Of a DNA stretch of 64,000 nt, positions 1 to 12,908 are shown one piece after another. The number at the start of each line of letters is the position of its first letter. Within the stretch, counting starts at the first letter, position 1. A program made the position numbers and the translations under genes. Under the pieces are notes generated by a model that saw only the letters and a list, made by a program, of their open reading frames with translations, searched no databases and was not told the DNA's origin. The stretch lies in assembly GCF_023159225.1 (NCBI RefSeq), contig NC_063169.1:53717934-53781933 (forward strand), written 5' to 3'. Source of the stretch: Perognathus longimembris pacificus (Eukaryota; Chordata; Mammalia; Rodentia; Heteromyidae).

Positions 1-163
1 ACACAGTTGATACAAATGACCAGTGAAAGAAAGACTACGGCAGAGAAATCAGTTTTGAAATAATAGAAAGATACTAACCATACTAAGCCTGAGCACCCAT
101 AACTGAACTCCCTGGGAGATTGATGCCAGGAGTCTAGAACATTCTTATGAAGCAATGTGGGAC

Positions 164-165
<2 letters not shown>

Positions 166-207
<42 letters not shown>
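166..207 (+). repeat. (AC)n microsatellite
   Basis: About 21 uninterrupted AC dinucleotides. Confidence 0.98.
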
Positions 208-209
<2 letters not shown>

Positions 210-464
210 ATCAGCAGGAGGTGGACCTGCAAATCAAGAAAAAAAAAATCTTCTTGGACTGTATTCCAAGATGGCAAAGGATCATTACTATTGTTCCCTG
301 ATCAAGGCACACCGGAAATTTTCCATTAATCCCAAGGAATAAAAGGTACACTCCCTTAATCGTATTTGAAATAACAAATGAGGTGATGTGACATAATGGT
401 ACTTCATTTCCTTCATTAAACCCAACAAAATTACAGGCTATTGCCTGAGTAACCTGCCTGACAT

Positions 465-522
465 CTACTACATTTGATCCATGTGAATAAACGCTACTAC
501 ATTTGATCCATGTGAATAAACG
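465..522 (+). repeat. Perfect 29-bp tandem duplication
   Basis: The unit at 465-493 (starting CTACTACATTTGATCC, ending AATAAACG) is repeated exactly at 494-522. No mismatch is seen, so the duplication is recent or an assembly artefact. Confidence 0.95.
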
Positions 523-2007
523 CAGAACAAGGACCCAGTCACACGGGGTCTTTCCTAGGGAAATGCCTACAAAGGCTTCAGTAAAGAGGCAGCCCTTCTA
601 GAATTTTCCATTCACAAGCAAGGTAAGGCCAAGACAGTAAACTGGGCTCACGGAAGCATCTCTCAAATAAGGAGACTGAAGATAATGCTGGGACAGACAA
701 GCATGACATGGTGGTCCTGCCAGGCCACTCACCACAGAACATGTCAGAAGTGCAGAGAAAATATGGGCCCCATATTACAATTATCAATGAGTGCCTGCTG
801 TTTCCCATAGTGTGCTAAGTACCACTCCTCACCGATACCTGCAAGCTTGCTCTTGTTAGTTTCACCAGGTAAGAAAGAGGCTTAGAAGGGCACCAGAGGG
901 GCACTGAGTGGACCTGTCAGCTTCAACCTTACCCCCACCTAAGGCAGAGGCTAGTATATAGTTGAGGAACCTAAAAACATTAGCTACATGGAAGAGGCAC
1001 TCTAACTCAGAAGAAGAGTCAACAGGAACACATCCAAGAAGTTTTTTTAAAAAATATTATTATTATTAAGCCTACTTCCCACCTTGCACAATCTTTTTTT
1101 GTATGTGACAGAGTGTCTTGCTAATAGTTTTTTTATGCTCAGATTAGCCTTTAACCTTGATCTTCCTATGTTCACCTCTCAAGTAGTATCTGGGATTACG
1201 GGTGTGCATGATCATACCTGGTTTAATAGGGGTTGACATTATTGTTTTTGTTTTTTCTTTTAGAATATACTCTTGCCTCATTAGCTGTTAAACTTTCCTG
1301 CTAACACCTTTTGCCTAGTCCTGAAGTAGCACACATAAGGACACTGGGAGGCAGACAATGGTGCAGGTGCAGAAGACAAAGGAGGAAAGAGGCAGGGAGA
1401 TGTGTGAGAATGACTCTGTGGTGACATTCATGCTTCTGATGGCAAAACTCCTCTTTGAAAACAAAGACTCATGGCTTATAAAGCCATGTCACAGTGGTTA
1501 GATCATCATCTCTCCAAAAGGAACACACATGGCAAATGGTAGATTGCATTTAACTTGGAAACCTTAACTGGCAGAAAACTCTGGCTTTGTCGTAGAGAAG
1601 ATAGGCCAAAAGAAGAACAGTCACTACAGCCTCCATAAATACATTTTGACAGCACAGGGTAGGAGAGAGTCTGCTCTGATTCCGGTGCCCTGAAACTGTA
1701 TTGCATTATAATTTCATTTATGAATAGCTAAAAGGGACAGAAAGTAATACTGACTTTGATAGATGCAAAGTAACTCAATGGCTACCATCTTAAATATACC
1801 CTTTCATTTTTCTACCAAAGCAAAATGATCAGTAGTATGACAGAAATCAACACAATGGAATAGAATCTCTGAAATACTATTCAATAAATAAATAAAGAGT
1901 AATATGATTAATATACCAGACACTTCCACCCCCACCCTTCCAAGCAGTTACCTGGGAAGGAAAAACCAAATATGACCAACATTTCTTAGAATGTCTATGC
2001 TAGACAA

Positions 2008-2230
2008 AATGTATACCAGGAAGGTGAAGCATGTTTTGTTGGGGGAGAGACAAAGTCAAGGATAGTGAAGGCAGATGAATGTAGAGAGGATGGTTGGGTG
2101 AATGCAGTCATAATTCTCAATATACACATGTGAAAATGGACCCGGGGGACTTCAGGGTATGGGTTGGGTTGGAAAAGAACAGGGAGAAGGATGGCAGGAG
2201 TGACAATGATTATTATAAAGTGACATGAAT
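2008..2230 (+). mobile_element. Unclassified dispersed repeat, copy A
   Basis: The purine-rich stretch shares order and wording with 49199-49480 (ATACCAGGAAG, ATGCAGTCATAAT, CAATATACAC/CAATGTACAT, TGGCAGGAGTGACA/TGGAAGGGATGACA). The polypurine-rich character suggests an L1 3'UTR, but the family is not identified. Confidence 0.6.
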
Positions 2231-2277
2231 TAAAAGCCTTTTCTACAACTAAAGATTTTTTTTTTAATTTAAAACCA

Positions 2278-2502
2278 GGGCTGGGAATATGGCCTAGTGG
2301 CAAGAGTGCTTGCCTCATATACATAAAGCCCTGGGTTCGATTCCTCAGCACCACATATATAGAAAAGGCCAGGATTAGCGCTGTGGCTCAAGTGGCAGAG
2401 TGCTAGCCCTGAGCAAAAAAAAAAAAAAAAAGAAGCCAGGGACAGTGCTCAGGCTCTGAGTTCAAGCTCCAGGGCTGGCAAAAATAAATAAATAAATACT
2501 AA
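2278..2502 (+). mobile_element. IDL-Geo-like dimeric SINE
   Basis: Left half GGGCTGGGAATATGGCCTAG with box B GGTTCGATTCC; right half GCGCTGTGGCTCAAGTGGCA through the A-rich tail and AAATA repeats. An internal A run separates the TGAGC and AGAAGCC blocks. Confidence 0.93.
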
Positions 2503-2697
2503 AACCAAATTGAGATCCTAAGATCTCAGGTCTCCTGAGTAACTAAGATTGGTTTTGATGTGGGGTACCAGCTTCCACCTCAGCCTTTTGTACTTTTCCT
2601 TAATGGTTCAAGGACTATTTGAACATTCAAACTAGAATCCTCTATTGATGTGTTGTAGGGGGCAAGTTGTAGAGGTAAATAAAAAAGTTATAAAGAA

Positions 2698-2948
2698 GGC
2701 TGGATGCTGATAGCTGACACCTATAATCCCAGCTACTCAGGAGGCTAAAATCTGAGGACTGTCATTCAAAGCCAGCCTAGACAGGCCAGTCTGTGAAACT
2801 CTTATCTCTAATTCACCACCCAAAAAAGGCACAGGTTAGAGTGCTACATTTATTTTGTTTTTTGTTTTTTGGATGAGTGCTAGATTTAGCAATACAGCTC
2901 AAGGACAGGGCCTAGGCCCTTAGTTCAAGCCCCAAGACCAGCACAAAG
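2698..2948 (+). mobile_element. B1-like + Geo-like composite SINE (diverged)
   Basis: B1-like CACCTATAATCCCAGCTACT then AAAGCCAGCC, and a right half ending AGTTCAAGCCCCAAGACCAG. A T-rich segment interrupts the right half. A GA-rich tract (2948-3026) follows. Confidence 0.88.
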
Positions 2949-3026
2949 GAGTGGAGAGGGAAGGGGAGAGAGAGAAGAGTAGCGGGGAGGGAAGGGGAGT
3001 GGGTAGGAGAGGTAAGAGAGGAGAGC
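2948..3026 (+). repeat. GA-rich simple repeat
   Basis: Polypurine stretch of GGGA/GAGA units directly after the SINE tail. Confidence 0.85.
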
Positions 3027-3029
3027 CCA

Positions 3030-6000
3030 CAGATAGATCGAATGTCCTCTCAAGGAACAGAGGGTAAGGCTCTCAGAATACTAGTCTAGAAAAGGGCTAG
3101 CTGTGTGAGGACAAGGTTAAGTTTGAGGTTGGAATTATATAGGACTCAGGGTGCTAAGGAGTGCCATGAGGGACTGCCAGGAAAGGGAGGCAAAGAGTAG
3201 AAGTAGGTTTCCTAGAAGTGATACCCAGGGAATGTGGAGGACACCTAAGGTGACTTTAAACAATGAATCAGTTATCCAGGCCAGGAAGAAAGGAAGAGAG
3301 TGGAAGGTCAAGGAAGAATGTAAGGGAGGGTGATATCAGGGAAAAGTAAACATTTTGGTGCTGGTGTTAATACAGAAGTCAAAGAATAACAGAAAAAAGA
3401 ATGCTGAGAGAGGAGACCAGGTCAATAGGGCAGTCCTGGGGAGCCAGGACTTACTTTTTGGGTCAGGGGTTAGAGCAGCAAATGAGCACAGTAATGTGGA
3501 CAACTGATGCAGGCCAGTGTCTGTGAGCCCGCTGCGGTGACAGCTGCTGCTCTGCTCCACTAACTGCAGCTGTGAAGAAGCAAACGACAGGGTTGGGCAT
3601 GTCTTCCTATGTTGCAAGGGCAGCTAAAAATCTAGACATGACAAGAAAATCTTTCCATTTCTAAATGTTGGTTCATTTAAAAAAACAAAACTGTAAAGGG
3701 CAAATAAACATACCTCTAGACCAAACACGGCTTGAGGATGGCCAGTTGAGAACTCGAAGACAAGTGAGGGGCAGATCTCCCTATGAGAAAGAGGTCTAGC
3801 GGCATGGCATCAGGATGATGGAAAGTGGGAGACTGAAGGCAGGAAGGCCATGATCCACCCAGTAAGGGATCATCCATCATCTTCTGAGGGCAATAATTTT
3901 TATAAAATCAAGTCATTTATTGTCAAGTCCCCTAAGTAAATTTAGTATTGGATATCAGCCAAGTTTTATACATATACACACATTGTAAAATGTGTATGTA
4001 TGTGCGTGCATGTTACACATAGTTACACATACATATATACATGCACAAATACATAGATGCATTCACACAAAACAGAAGAATAAAATCAGTAAAGACAATT
4101 GTTCCAGATGGTTCACTAATGGGTGTAGAGGCCACTGAAAGGAAAAGTTATAAAATGTACTCTGTGATGAGCGTATTCTCTCATGAACATGGAACCTCCA
4201 GAAGTAAGCATCTGTACAAAAGCAATGTGGATATCTAGCTTCTGGAGCTGTTTAAAGCAACTTCCCCATCCAACAACCCAGGCTTCTACCTTGGGTCCTG
4301 CATGAGCTTCCAACCTAGCCAGATGTTTGATGGGGTGGGATGGGAGTCTATATTCCTTAATCCTACACCACTTTAATAACTAGAGGCTAACAGCTAACTC
4401 ACTGGCACACATTTGACATTTCTGCCACTGCCATCCTCTCTCTTTCCCTTCACTTGAGTGTACTATTTGTATATACTAGTCTCCCTCCACCATGCAGTTA
4501 ACACTTCTGAGAACAAAAATCCTGTCAGTTATCTTTGCATCTCTCACAATGCCCCAACAAAGTAATTTGCCACTGAAGGAACATCTAATAAACCTCGGTT
4601 GAAGGAGAAAATGCCTAGCTGCTTTGATAGCTACACTGTGCTCAAGCAAAGTCCTAAGCCAGGTTTGTCTTGGAATCTGTGTTACTGAAGTACCTTAATA
4701 ATCTCACCCAGGCAGGCTCAAGGTCAGCATTACATAGGTGCTCAAGGCTCAGTGTCAGAGACACAGCAGAAACCTGCCTCACTCCCCATTACTATTTAAA
4801 TGCTAAATGTTAATAACAGTAAGGCCCAGCCTTACTGTTTGCTGAACTGATTACTTTGTTGGATGACATTTGCTGAATTGATGACTTTGGGGAGGTGGGT
4901 AGGTAAGCACTCCTTCAAGAATGGATCTGTTTTTACTAGCTAGCCAAATTCCTGTCTCACATAACTCTGGGGGCTATCTGGAATCCAGAGAGTAACTAGC
5001 ATGTCCATTCCTATTGAGTTTAGAGTGACAGTCACTCGGCAGTAATGTGTACGTAGAAAATGGTACTTAACATTTTACTAAGGGCAATCATCCTTAGCTG
5101 AAGCACTCAGCTTATTCATTTTGCACAGTAACAACAGAATTTAGAGGGTAATGACAGGAAAAAATACTAAACATGCAAACATGGTTTAGACATCAGGCTT
5201 TGACATGGTTAGGTCATCAGGCCATGGAGTGGGTAGAAAAGAAAACAAACTTAATATTCACATGAAAAAGATAAGCTGTATGTCATCAAGCTAGGATGGT
5301 TTGGAAATAGGAGCCAATTAAATGTTGCAAAAGACCATACAGGCAAACAGTGACTGGTAAGGAATAATATTCATAGCAGTGCAATCACACTCAAGTGGAA
5401 AATGAAAAATGTCCATCAAGGCAGGCTGTGTGCTTCAGGATGCTTTTCTTAGTAACCACACTGACAAGGAGGCAGCAAGGAAACAAATTCAGATCAGTCC
5501 TACAAACTAGAACTATGGTCTAGGAAGGTAGCCACCTGTGACAATTTAAGTTGAAATCAGCTAAAAATAAAAAAATAAACCACGCCTTCAGTTATACTGG
5601 TTACATCTCAAGGGCTGTGTTACCACATGTGGCTAATGGGTATCATTATGGACAACACAGATCTAAGACATTATTGCTTTCTCTCTAGTAAACAGAGCTG
5701 AGCTAGAAAGTGATTATTTCCATTGCTCAATCTTGATGAAGAATTTAGAATCAAAGCCAAAGTAGCTTTATTCATCAAGCTTAATTAGAGATACTCAGGG
5801 CTGACTTTATCGAATGTGCCATAAATTAGAGACATGGGGCTATACAGAAACTGGAGATCCTTACTAGCACAGATTCCCTCTTCCTCATCTTTTTTGTTTC
5901 TTAGATTTAAAAAAAAATTCTTTTGTTTGTTTTGATGTGGGCTAGGAAAAAAGAGAAAATGATAGGGGGTCAAAACCTCCTTGATTTAAGGTGAGTAGAC

Positions 6001-7510
6001 AAAACACAGATTTTTAGAAGTACCTTGTTTCCCTTCTTTCCCTTTTCTTTCAAATAATATACCAAGCAGGTAACAGGAAATAAAACCAAATTAAAAATGG
6101 GAACCAGAAAGAGGAATTCAACAAACTCTAAGAAGAAATTGGATAGCTATCTTAAATTATCTTTCAGAACACCCAGGAAAAAGAGCCCCAAATCAAGAAT
6201 GTTTCTAAAAATACTCTGTGGGACCACCTCAACAAACTGGAATTGATTTTGAAAAGTTACCAACTCCTCAGAGGCTGATTTGCTACTAACAGTTTAATGT
6301 ACCAAGTTTTCATCAGGAACAACACAGTGGTGGAATCATCTAACTCATAGGTAAATATATAAGAAGTCACCTTCCTTTCGTAGAATCAATAGTCTCAGAA
6401 GTCATCTCTGACAGTAAATAAAAGTCAGCTACAGTAGTAAGAGTCTCACTGGTACAAGTGCCTTGTTTTTAAAAAAATGAAGTGAAAAATGTATTTTTAG
6501 ATTCAAAGTAAACCATTTCAATTACATATAATCAAAGCAAACCAGGATGCAGTCAAGATCCAGGATGAAGAAAAGCTGTATTTAAAAATAAACTCATTCT
6601 ATCATTAAGCTGCTACTTCCTCATGCTAGGGCCCCGTGCCACGTTAAGGAAAATTTGATATGTCCCTATCAAATAATTGATTGCTTAAATACAAGCTAAA
6701 ATTCAGTCAGCACATTAAAAACTGACAAGACCATCTGCTCATATATATTTTTGGGGAGAGGGCTTCAAGAACAAGGATGCTGGGAAACTTAGCATGGAAG
6801 CCTGAAAGCCCTTCTTCAAAAATGCATGAGGTTGCCATTGCTGACTGATAATAACAGCCCTGGGAGAATGACTGACTCTGAGACGATGCAAGGGAGAGAG
6901 CAGTGCCCGGCCAGCTGCTGCTACATTTCACTGTGAGGAGAGAACACCACAAGACTCAGACTTCTGTTTTCCGTACCGGGCACAATGCAACCGCTTAGAC
7001 AAGTGCTCAGCAGTGGAGTTATTGTCAGAGCAAGAAAACAAAAACAAAAACCCTCCTGGCTCCCAGCTCTGTCCTCCGTGTTGCCTTTAAGGTTTGCCTT
7101 CCTCCCCTAACTCTGAGCATCTCAGTATACAAAGTCCAGCAGCATCCTCTCCCTCTACCCATTGAAAGATTGCCCTCCGGTCCCCTTATCTAATCCACCC
7201 GTTCAGGAGAAACTCAATTCATTATAGTGAACTCAAATTATCTGACACAGCTAAGGACGAGGAGGCGGACAGGTGATATTCCCATAAAACCTTAAAACTC
7301 ACATTTCCTCTACCTGATGAACACATAGTCACTAGAATCAGGTCCAGTGAATGTGTGAAAAACTGTTAAGACCTCTAAGGTCAAGAAAGCAATTTAGCTC
7401 GCAAAGGTAGCTGACCTGAAATCTATCAGATCTGCAAAAGCCAGTCCCCATTCATGCATCCACAGCCCCAGAGGGTGCAAAAGTACAGCGACAGGCTCTG
7501 CTAGGCAGTC
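3030..7510. other. MAP7: MAP7 intron 1, no recognisable gene
   Basis: About 4.5 kb without a SINE of either major family, unusually sparse for this window. A TATG/CATA-rich stretch sits near 3965-4050. No exon, RNA gene or clear transposon was recognised. Confidence 0.6.
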
Positions 7511-7597
7511 ACATTCAATCCAGAGGGCAGGCACTACCACACGATTTGGTGCTATAAGCAGTATGGCTCCGACCAAAGGGCAGGACTAAATGCATAC

Positions 7598-7730
7598 CTC
7601 TCGGTCTTCTGGAATTTCCACTCTTTTGCTGTTCATCTTCCTCATTAATGGTGAATAACCCAAGGGGAATTGGCCTTGCATTGGTCTTCTTCAGTCTCTC
7701 TTGTCGGATAGCTGTAGCTGATCCAGGCAT
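7598..7730 (-). CDS. MAP7: MAP7 alternative first coding exon
   Basis: The exon encodes 44 residues plus one base: MPGSATAIRQERLKKTNARP, then IPLGLFTINEEDEQQKSGNS and RRPR. It ends CCGAGAG|GTATGC, a strong donor at 7598/7597 in phase 1, the same as the canonical first exon. It would join (A)PDSYK to give a longer, basic then acidic N-terminus. I recall a human MAP7 isoform with a very similar start (MPGSATAL...), which I could not check. No pyrimidine-rich acceptor precedes the ATG on the minus strand, which favours a true first exon with its own promoter. The start at 7730 is the first ATG in frame. Confidence 0.88.
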
Positions 7731-8850
7731 ACCGCTGCTACTTGTTTTTGTAATTATTATATTAAATATATATGCTTATGTAATTGCAGCTCCCAGGAAG
7801 CTGCTAGTTCTTAAGCTGCTGGCTCATTGGAGCACTTGTAATAGATCCCCTATGGGTAAACAGTGTGCAAACAGCTGACAGATACTACCAGCCACTTGGC
7901 AACTGAGGTCCTGCAGCTCCCCCTCACCTAGCAGCAGCCCCCTCCCACTTACTCCTCCCCCACAGGCACATGTGCTGGTGAGTGCCTGCACAAACACACA
8001 CACACACACACACTCTCTATCTCTCTCTCTCTCCACAAGAGCCTTATTAAAAGCATGCAGGTTCCAATGCCTCCCGCCACTGCCTAACCTGTTCAATCAG
8101 AGCCCAGCTTCTCCCTCCTGCAGCAGCACACTTTCCCCAATCCTCTGCTTCTGCACAGCAAAATATTCAGGACACAGAAGAGAAGGGGGAAAGTCGCCCC
8201 ACTGCTGCCTGCCGCGAACAGTTGCCCTGACAACCCTGACATACCCTAATCAAGGAGGGCGGGGAGCAGCTCCATCTCCCTCGGCCCACGGGATGCTATG
8301 TCCTAGGAACTCACCCCAGCACAGCGTTGGTTACAGTGAAGGCCACTGGGCAGCTCCCTCTTCCTCTCAGTGGCGGAGCAGCAGGATGGGAGGAGGAGAA
8401 GAGAGTTTGGCTATCTATCACAAGAGACTCCTTAGCGAAGGCAGAAGGGCACAAGGCAAGGCGAGGAGTTCCTTTTTTTAGGGATAAAAAGGTTATCCTA
8501 ACAAGGTTTGCAAGCCCCTGGATGAGTGGAGGCAAGGCTGGTTCCTCCGCCTCCACCCCCCTCCAGCCAGCTCGCTCTTAGGACATTCTTTCTGCTCGAC
8601 AAACTGGATATGCACAGCTCTGGCAGCACCTCTCCTGGGGACCACCAAGTCCCCACAGTGAATGAACACAGACGGGCAAGGAGACACATGGCTGTTCCCA
8701 CTGGAGACAGCTATGCAGAGCACTCTCTGCAAATCCAGGTGAAGGTCAGAAACGAGATGAAAACCCCTTAAAGGCGGAACAATCTCCCTGATTATATCCC
8801 GCACACTCCCCCAACTCCAGTGCCTCAGCCTCAGTAGCGGAGAGCAATTC
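7731..8850 (-). promoter_or_regulatory. MAP7: Candidate alternative MAP7 promoter/5'UTR region
   Basis: This stretch upstream of the alternative exon is richer in G+C than the surrounding intron and holds C-rich tracts (7920-7970, 8240-8290, 8530-8580). The alternative exon lacks an obvious acceptor, so transcription should begin in or near this stretch. An AT-rich segment at 7745-7772 is just upstream of the ATG. No definite core promoter element can be assigned. Confidence 0.4.
7990..8033 (+). repeat. (CA)n/(CT)n microsatellite
   Basis: CA repeats run directly into TCTC repeats, within the candidate alternative promoter region. Confidence 0.95.
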
Positions 8851-11788
8851 TTAACACTTGACCCAATTTCAGTGCTTTATTGGACTGTTTACTCCACAAG
8901 ATACAATCATGCAATCACTGTTTTCTTGAAATACTCTTTCTCCTTCTAAAAATTTTAGGCTGCTTATAATTGATGTATACAAAAAAATAAATGCTTACCA
9001 CAAATGGCATTAAAAAAGGATTAAATGAAAAGGATAGGGTTTTTTTTTTCCCTTTTAATCAAAATCAAGTCTCCTCAGAAAGTCAAAGGCAATAGTCCTG
9101 TTGTAGACTACTTTGTGCTACAGGTGCCTAAGGGAATCAAAGCACAAGGAAAGAACAGAGGACCTCACAGAAGACCAGAGCTGAGTCCTTCCATACCAGG
9201 AATGGTTTCCATTAATTATTAATAGTTTTCTTTTCCAATGTACTTCATTAAGATGTCCTCTTGTCCTCCAAAGGGTCTTTGGTTTGTATTAATGTATAAA
9301 ATCATCAAAATGATTGTTATTGTTGTTTGGTCATATTCATTTTAAGACAACAAGCTTTTGTTTACTGGCAGAAACAAGGACTTGACCAAAGGAAACCAAA
9401 AGTTAACTTCTATTGGATAACATAGACAACCCAAGAGGCAGCATGAAGCCTAGGCCCTGGCGGAGGAATCTAAGTAATTACTCACTGCCTGGGAACACGC
9501 TCTCCTTTGTCAGACCCAGGCCAGCCTCACCGAAAATCTTCCCACTGGTAGTCATTGCAGCTCTGAAGAGCTGACATCACCTGACAACAGGAAGCCGGTG
9601 CAGAGGTTAAAGTCAAACAACCAGCTAGGTCACTGAGTCAAGACTCAACTCAGTCACTTGCTCTGAAGTCAAGATGCTTTTGTTGCCTTATGAATCCTGA
9701 CTCTGACATCAGTTCAGTGTCACAGTCACAGCTGTGGCCAGTCACAGCAAAGCAAACAACCCAACATGGGATAGTGTCAACAAAGGCTTCTTGCCCTACT
9801 CACAAAGTATACATTTTTCTCTTCAGTTAAGACCTAAGGACATTTGGAGATTTCTTTTTTAAACGCTCAGTCTTTGGTGGACACAGGGAGTTTGCTCTTA
9901 CACAATTCCAAAAGTATTGTGGCTTGATCTGTGGTTGGACTCAGGGCAACTACCACCTTTCCGGCTCTTTTTCTTTTAAAATTTTGATTCAACACAAAGG
10001 CAGATATGGGAATGAGGAATCGACATTGAATCCTAATATTCCTAAAATACCACTCCAGATTCCTGAACTCTCCCCAGCAGTAACAACCATCTCCACTCAG
10101 ATGTGGCAAACTGTCCTTGCCTCCGAAGCGAGAGAATTTTAACTCAGTCCCCATGGGAAAGGGGCACGTAGACCTCCAACAGGCAGTAAGGTTTTGCAAT
10201 TGTTAAACTAATAAATGATATATAAACCTGGAGCAAACCAAGACACTAGTGCAAAAGGGCTGATCTTGTAACTAGACTGGCCATATGTTGAAGAAAAAAA
10301 ATGTTTGTAGCCTAACAGTAAAATGTGTTCAGGGTCAAATGTAAAACTGGTACCAGTTAGCTACTGTGATTAACAGTTTAATAGGCCTTGAGCCAAGTGC
10401 TGTCCTCAGCTCCTTAGTCCACAAAGAATTTATGTCTCTTTGTCCTCCTACACTGGCTAGCTGGCCCTCTGTCTAGCTCCAACCTTGAGGTAGGCAACAC
10501 AAAATAGTCACACTTGCTGATATTCAGAAGTAAGCTGATGACTTGGTCCTGGCTGTCACAATGTCATATACAAAACACATATAAACACATGTAGGTACAC
10601 ACCTATGCCCAGTTAGACTTCTGTTTATATTTATGCTTTCTTTTATTTTGTGACTATGAAATTAGAAAATTTCAAAGCCTATGAGTAAATCCGAGAAATC
10701 TGTCTAGCTAGTGAGATACATACTTGCAATTTTTCCTCTCTAATAGCCTGTGAACTTTGCAAAAGCACATTGAAAAGGGAAAAAGCTTGATTTGCACTAC
10801 TCAAGGACTGTAGTTGAAAACAGAAATTATTAATGCTGGATTGTGTGTCTCTCACTGGTAAATTACAAGTTCTACGCATGTGTAAGTTACTTTTTCCCAG
10901 GAAGTACCCAGAAGTGTCAAAATTCATTTCCACATTAGAGAAAGTGATTAATTCTTCAAAACTGCTGGGTTTCAATAATCTTTTAAACATGTGATTTGTC
11001 TCCTCTACAGAGGCTGCAATTTACTTATTAGCAGAAGCTTTAGAAAAATCACATTTTAAGCCATGCATGCTTAATAACCTTAGCATTTGAGAGGCTGAGG
11101 CAACATGTCAAGATTGGGTCCAGATGGAGTTGTATTGCAAGACACTGCTACAAGAAAACAAAACAACAAAAAGGGAAGTTCACCTGCTATTACAACGCAA
11201 AAACCTCCTATGATCTGAAAAATGACAAAGCCAGCGCAGGCTGATGTGGAATCACACTACTCCTGAGGAACAAAGGGTCCCAGCTGGTTCTTAGCCATTC
11301 TTGGCATTAAAGGGCTCCCTCAGTTTCCTAGGATGGTGCCACTTACCAATGGCTTCTGGGGCAATCAGCACACAACCGATTGCCATCTTACAGCATTAAG
11401 CGCCGCATCCAAGAAGCACAAAGAAAACTACACTGACCCCTTGAAAGGAAAATGAAAAGGCAGGTTTGCTTTCATCTTCTTTATTTGGCCACCTTTTATT
11501 ACCAGGCATATAAACAAAACATGAGTAAGGGCCAAGCCCAACAGCCAAGAAGTACCAGGTCCCTGCTGGGCCTTTTATAGCTTTCCTATAAATCGTCACT
11601 GCATATCAAGCATTTTACAGGGCCAATGGAGTACATTTTCCCATGTCTGCTCTGCCATAAACAAATGATTAACTCCAGGGGTTTGTTCATATGCCTGTCA
11701 GGTGTGGACACAAGCTTTTTAAAAATCTTCTCCTAAATGCTAAGTTTCACTAGGTAACTTGTGGGTGTTATGAATTGCCACACTGAAA
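8850..11788. other. MAP7: MAP7 intron 1, no recognisable gene
   Basis: Low-copy-looking intronic DNA. A short B1-like remnant is visible near 11060-11150 (CATGCTTAATAACC...GAGGCTGAGGCAA). No other repeat of the main families is obvious. Confidence 0.55.
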
Positions 11789-12025
11789 CTGGGAGCCAGC
11801 ACATTACACGCCTGTAATCCTAGCTATTCAGGAGGCAGAGATCTAAGGATTGTGATTCGATGCCAGCTAGAGCAGAAAAGTACGTGAGTCTCTTCTCTCC
11901 AATAAACCAGCAAAAAGCTGGAAGTGAAGCTGTGGCTCAAGTGGTAGAATGGCAGCTTAGAGAAAAAAGGGATAGTGTCCAGGGATAGGGCCAAGTCCTG
12001 AGTTCAACCCTAGTACCAGCACAAG
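11789..12025 (+). mobile_element. B1-like + Geo-like composite SINE
   Basis: CACGCCTGTAATCCTAGCTA, GATGCCAGC, then GAAGCTGTGGCTCAAGTGGT and AGTTCAACCCTAGTACCAGC. A GA-rich tail extends to 12095. Confidence 0.92.
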
Positions 12026-12095
12026 AAAGAGAGGGAGAGGGAGAGGGAGAGCGAGAGTGAGGTGGGGGAAAAAGGAAGGAAGGAAAGAAGGAAGG
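12026..12095 (+). repeat. GA/GGAA-rich simple repeat
   Basis: GAGGGA then GGAA units grown from the SINE tail. Confidence 0.9.
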
Positions 12096-12908
12096 GTCAC
12101 ATTACATTTTAACCTGGTAGCACGTTAGAATGCTTCTCAGCCCTCTGGTTCATGATTCTCATTGACAATACTTTGTTGATGTACATGACATTAATTTCTG
12201 TACTCCTTGATATAAAGTTAAAATGTGTCTAAAAGACCCTCTCCTCTTAGAGTGATGCCTTTTTTTTAGCTAAAAATTCAACTTTACAGACTCCAAATGA
12301 TACAAAGAAATCAGTTGTTGGGCTCAAGAGTCACAAAGAAGCCTTCTAAAAGCTACCTAACTCATCAATGGCTTGTGAGCAGTTAAGGGCTTAATTTAGT
12401 TTTACTGTTGAGACACACCATGATAAAGATAAATTGAGAAGCAACAGTTTCTTGTCTTGCTTAAAGACTGGCAAAATCCTGTCAAAGGCTGCCAGATAAG
12501 ATAAGGGTCTTGGAAGATGACATCAGAGAAGAGGCTGCAGGGAAACTGATGTTCTTCTATCAAACGAAGGCAATGAGAGCTACTGAAGGGTGTGATCCAG
12601 ACAGGCCAGAACAGATTGGAAAGGAGGAGGAGATACTTGAGACTGAGAAGCCAGTTATGTAAGACTAGGCAGGAAAAGGGATCTCAGATGGTGACCATGG
12701 GGACAGATGGCAGAAATTGAAATATGAGAATCAGTCATGTTTGTTTTCTAACAACAATGTGTAGATGTATTTCAGGAGGTTGAGCCTAGATAATAAGTGC
12801 CTAGAGTGAGCTGGATGAAAGGTGAAATGGGCCATTGAAATGGAAGGTGGTTAGTGTTCTTATTAAAGATTTATACAAGGCCTTTGCATCTTGTAATACA
12901 TCAAAATG

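Larger units (their letters stand above)
1..2277. other. MAP7: MAP7 intron 1, left end
   Basis: No coding exon is recognised. The stretch holds an AC microsatellite (166-207), the 29-bp duplication (465-522), an old minus-strand B1/Alu-like fragment around 1100-1222 and a dispersed-repeat segment at 2008-2230. The rest is unremarkable AT-rich DNA. Confidence 0.7.

Noticed and set aside
2278..2370. tRNA gene, because of a perfect box B (GGTTCGATTCC) in the repeats
   Set aside because: The sequence is the left half of a SINE with an A-rich tail, present in many copies; no intact cloverleaf is formed.
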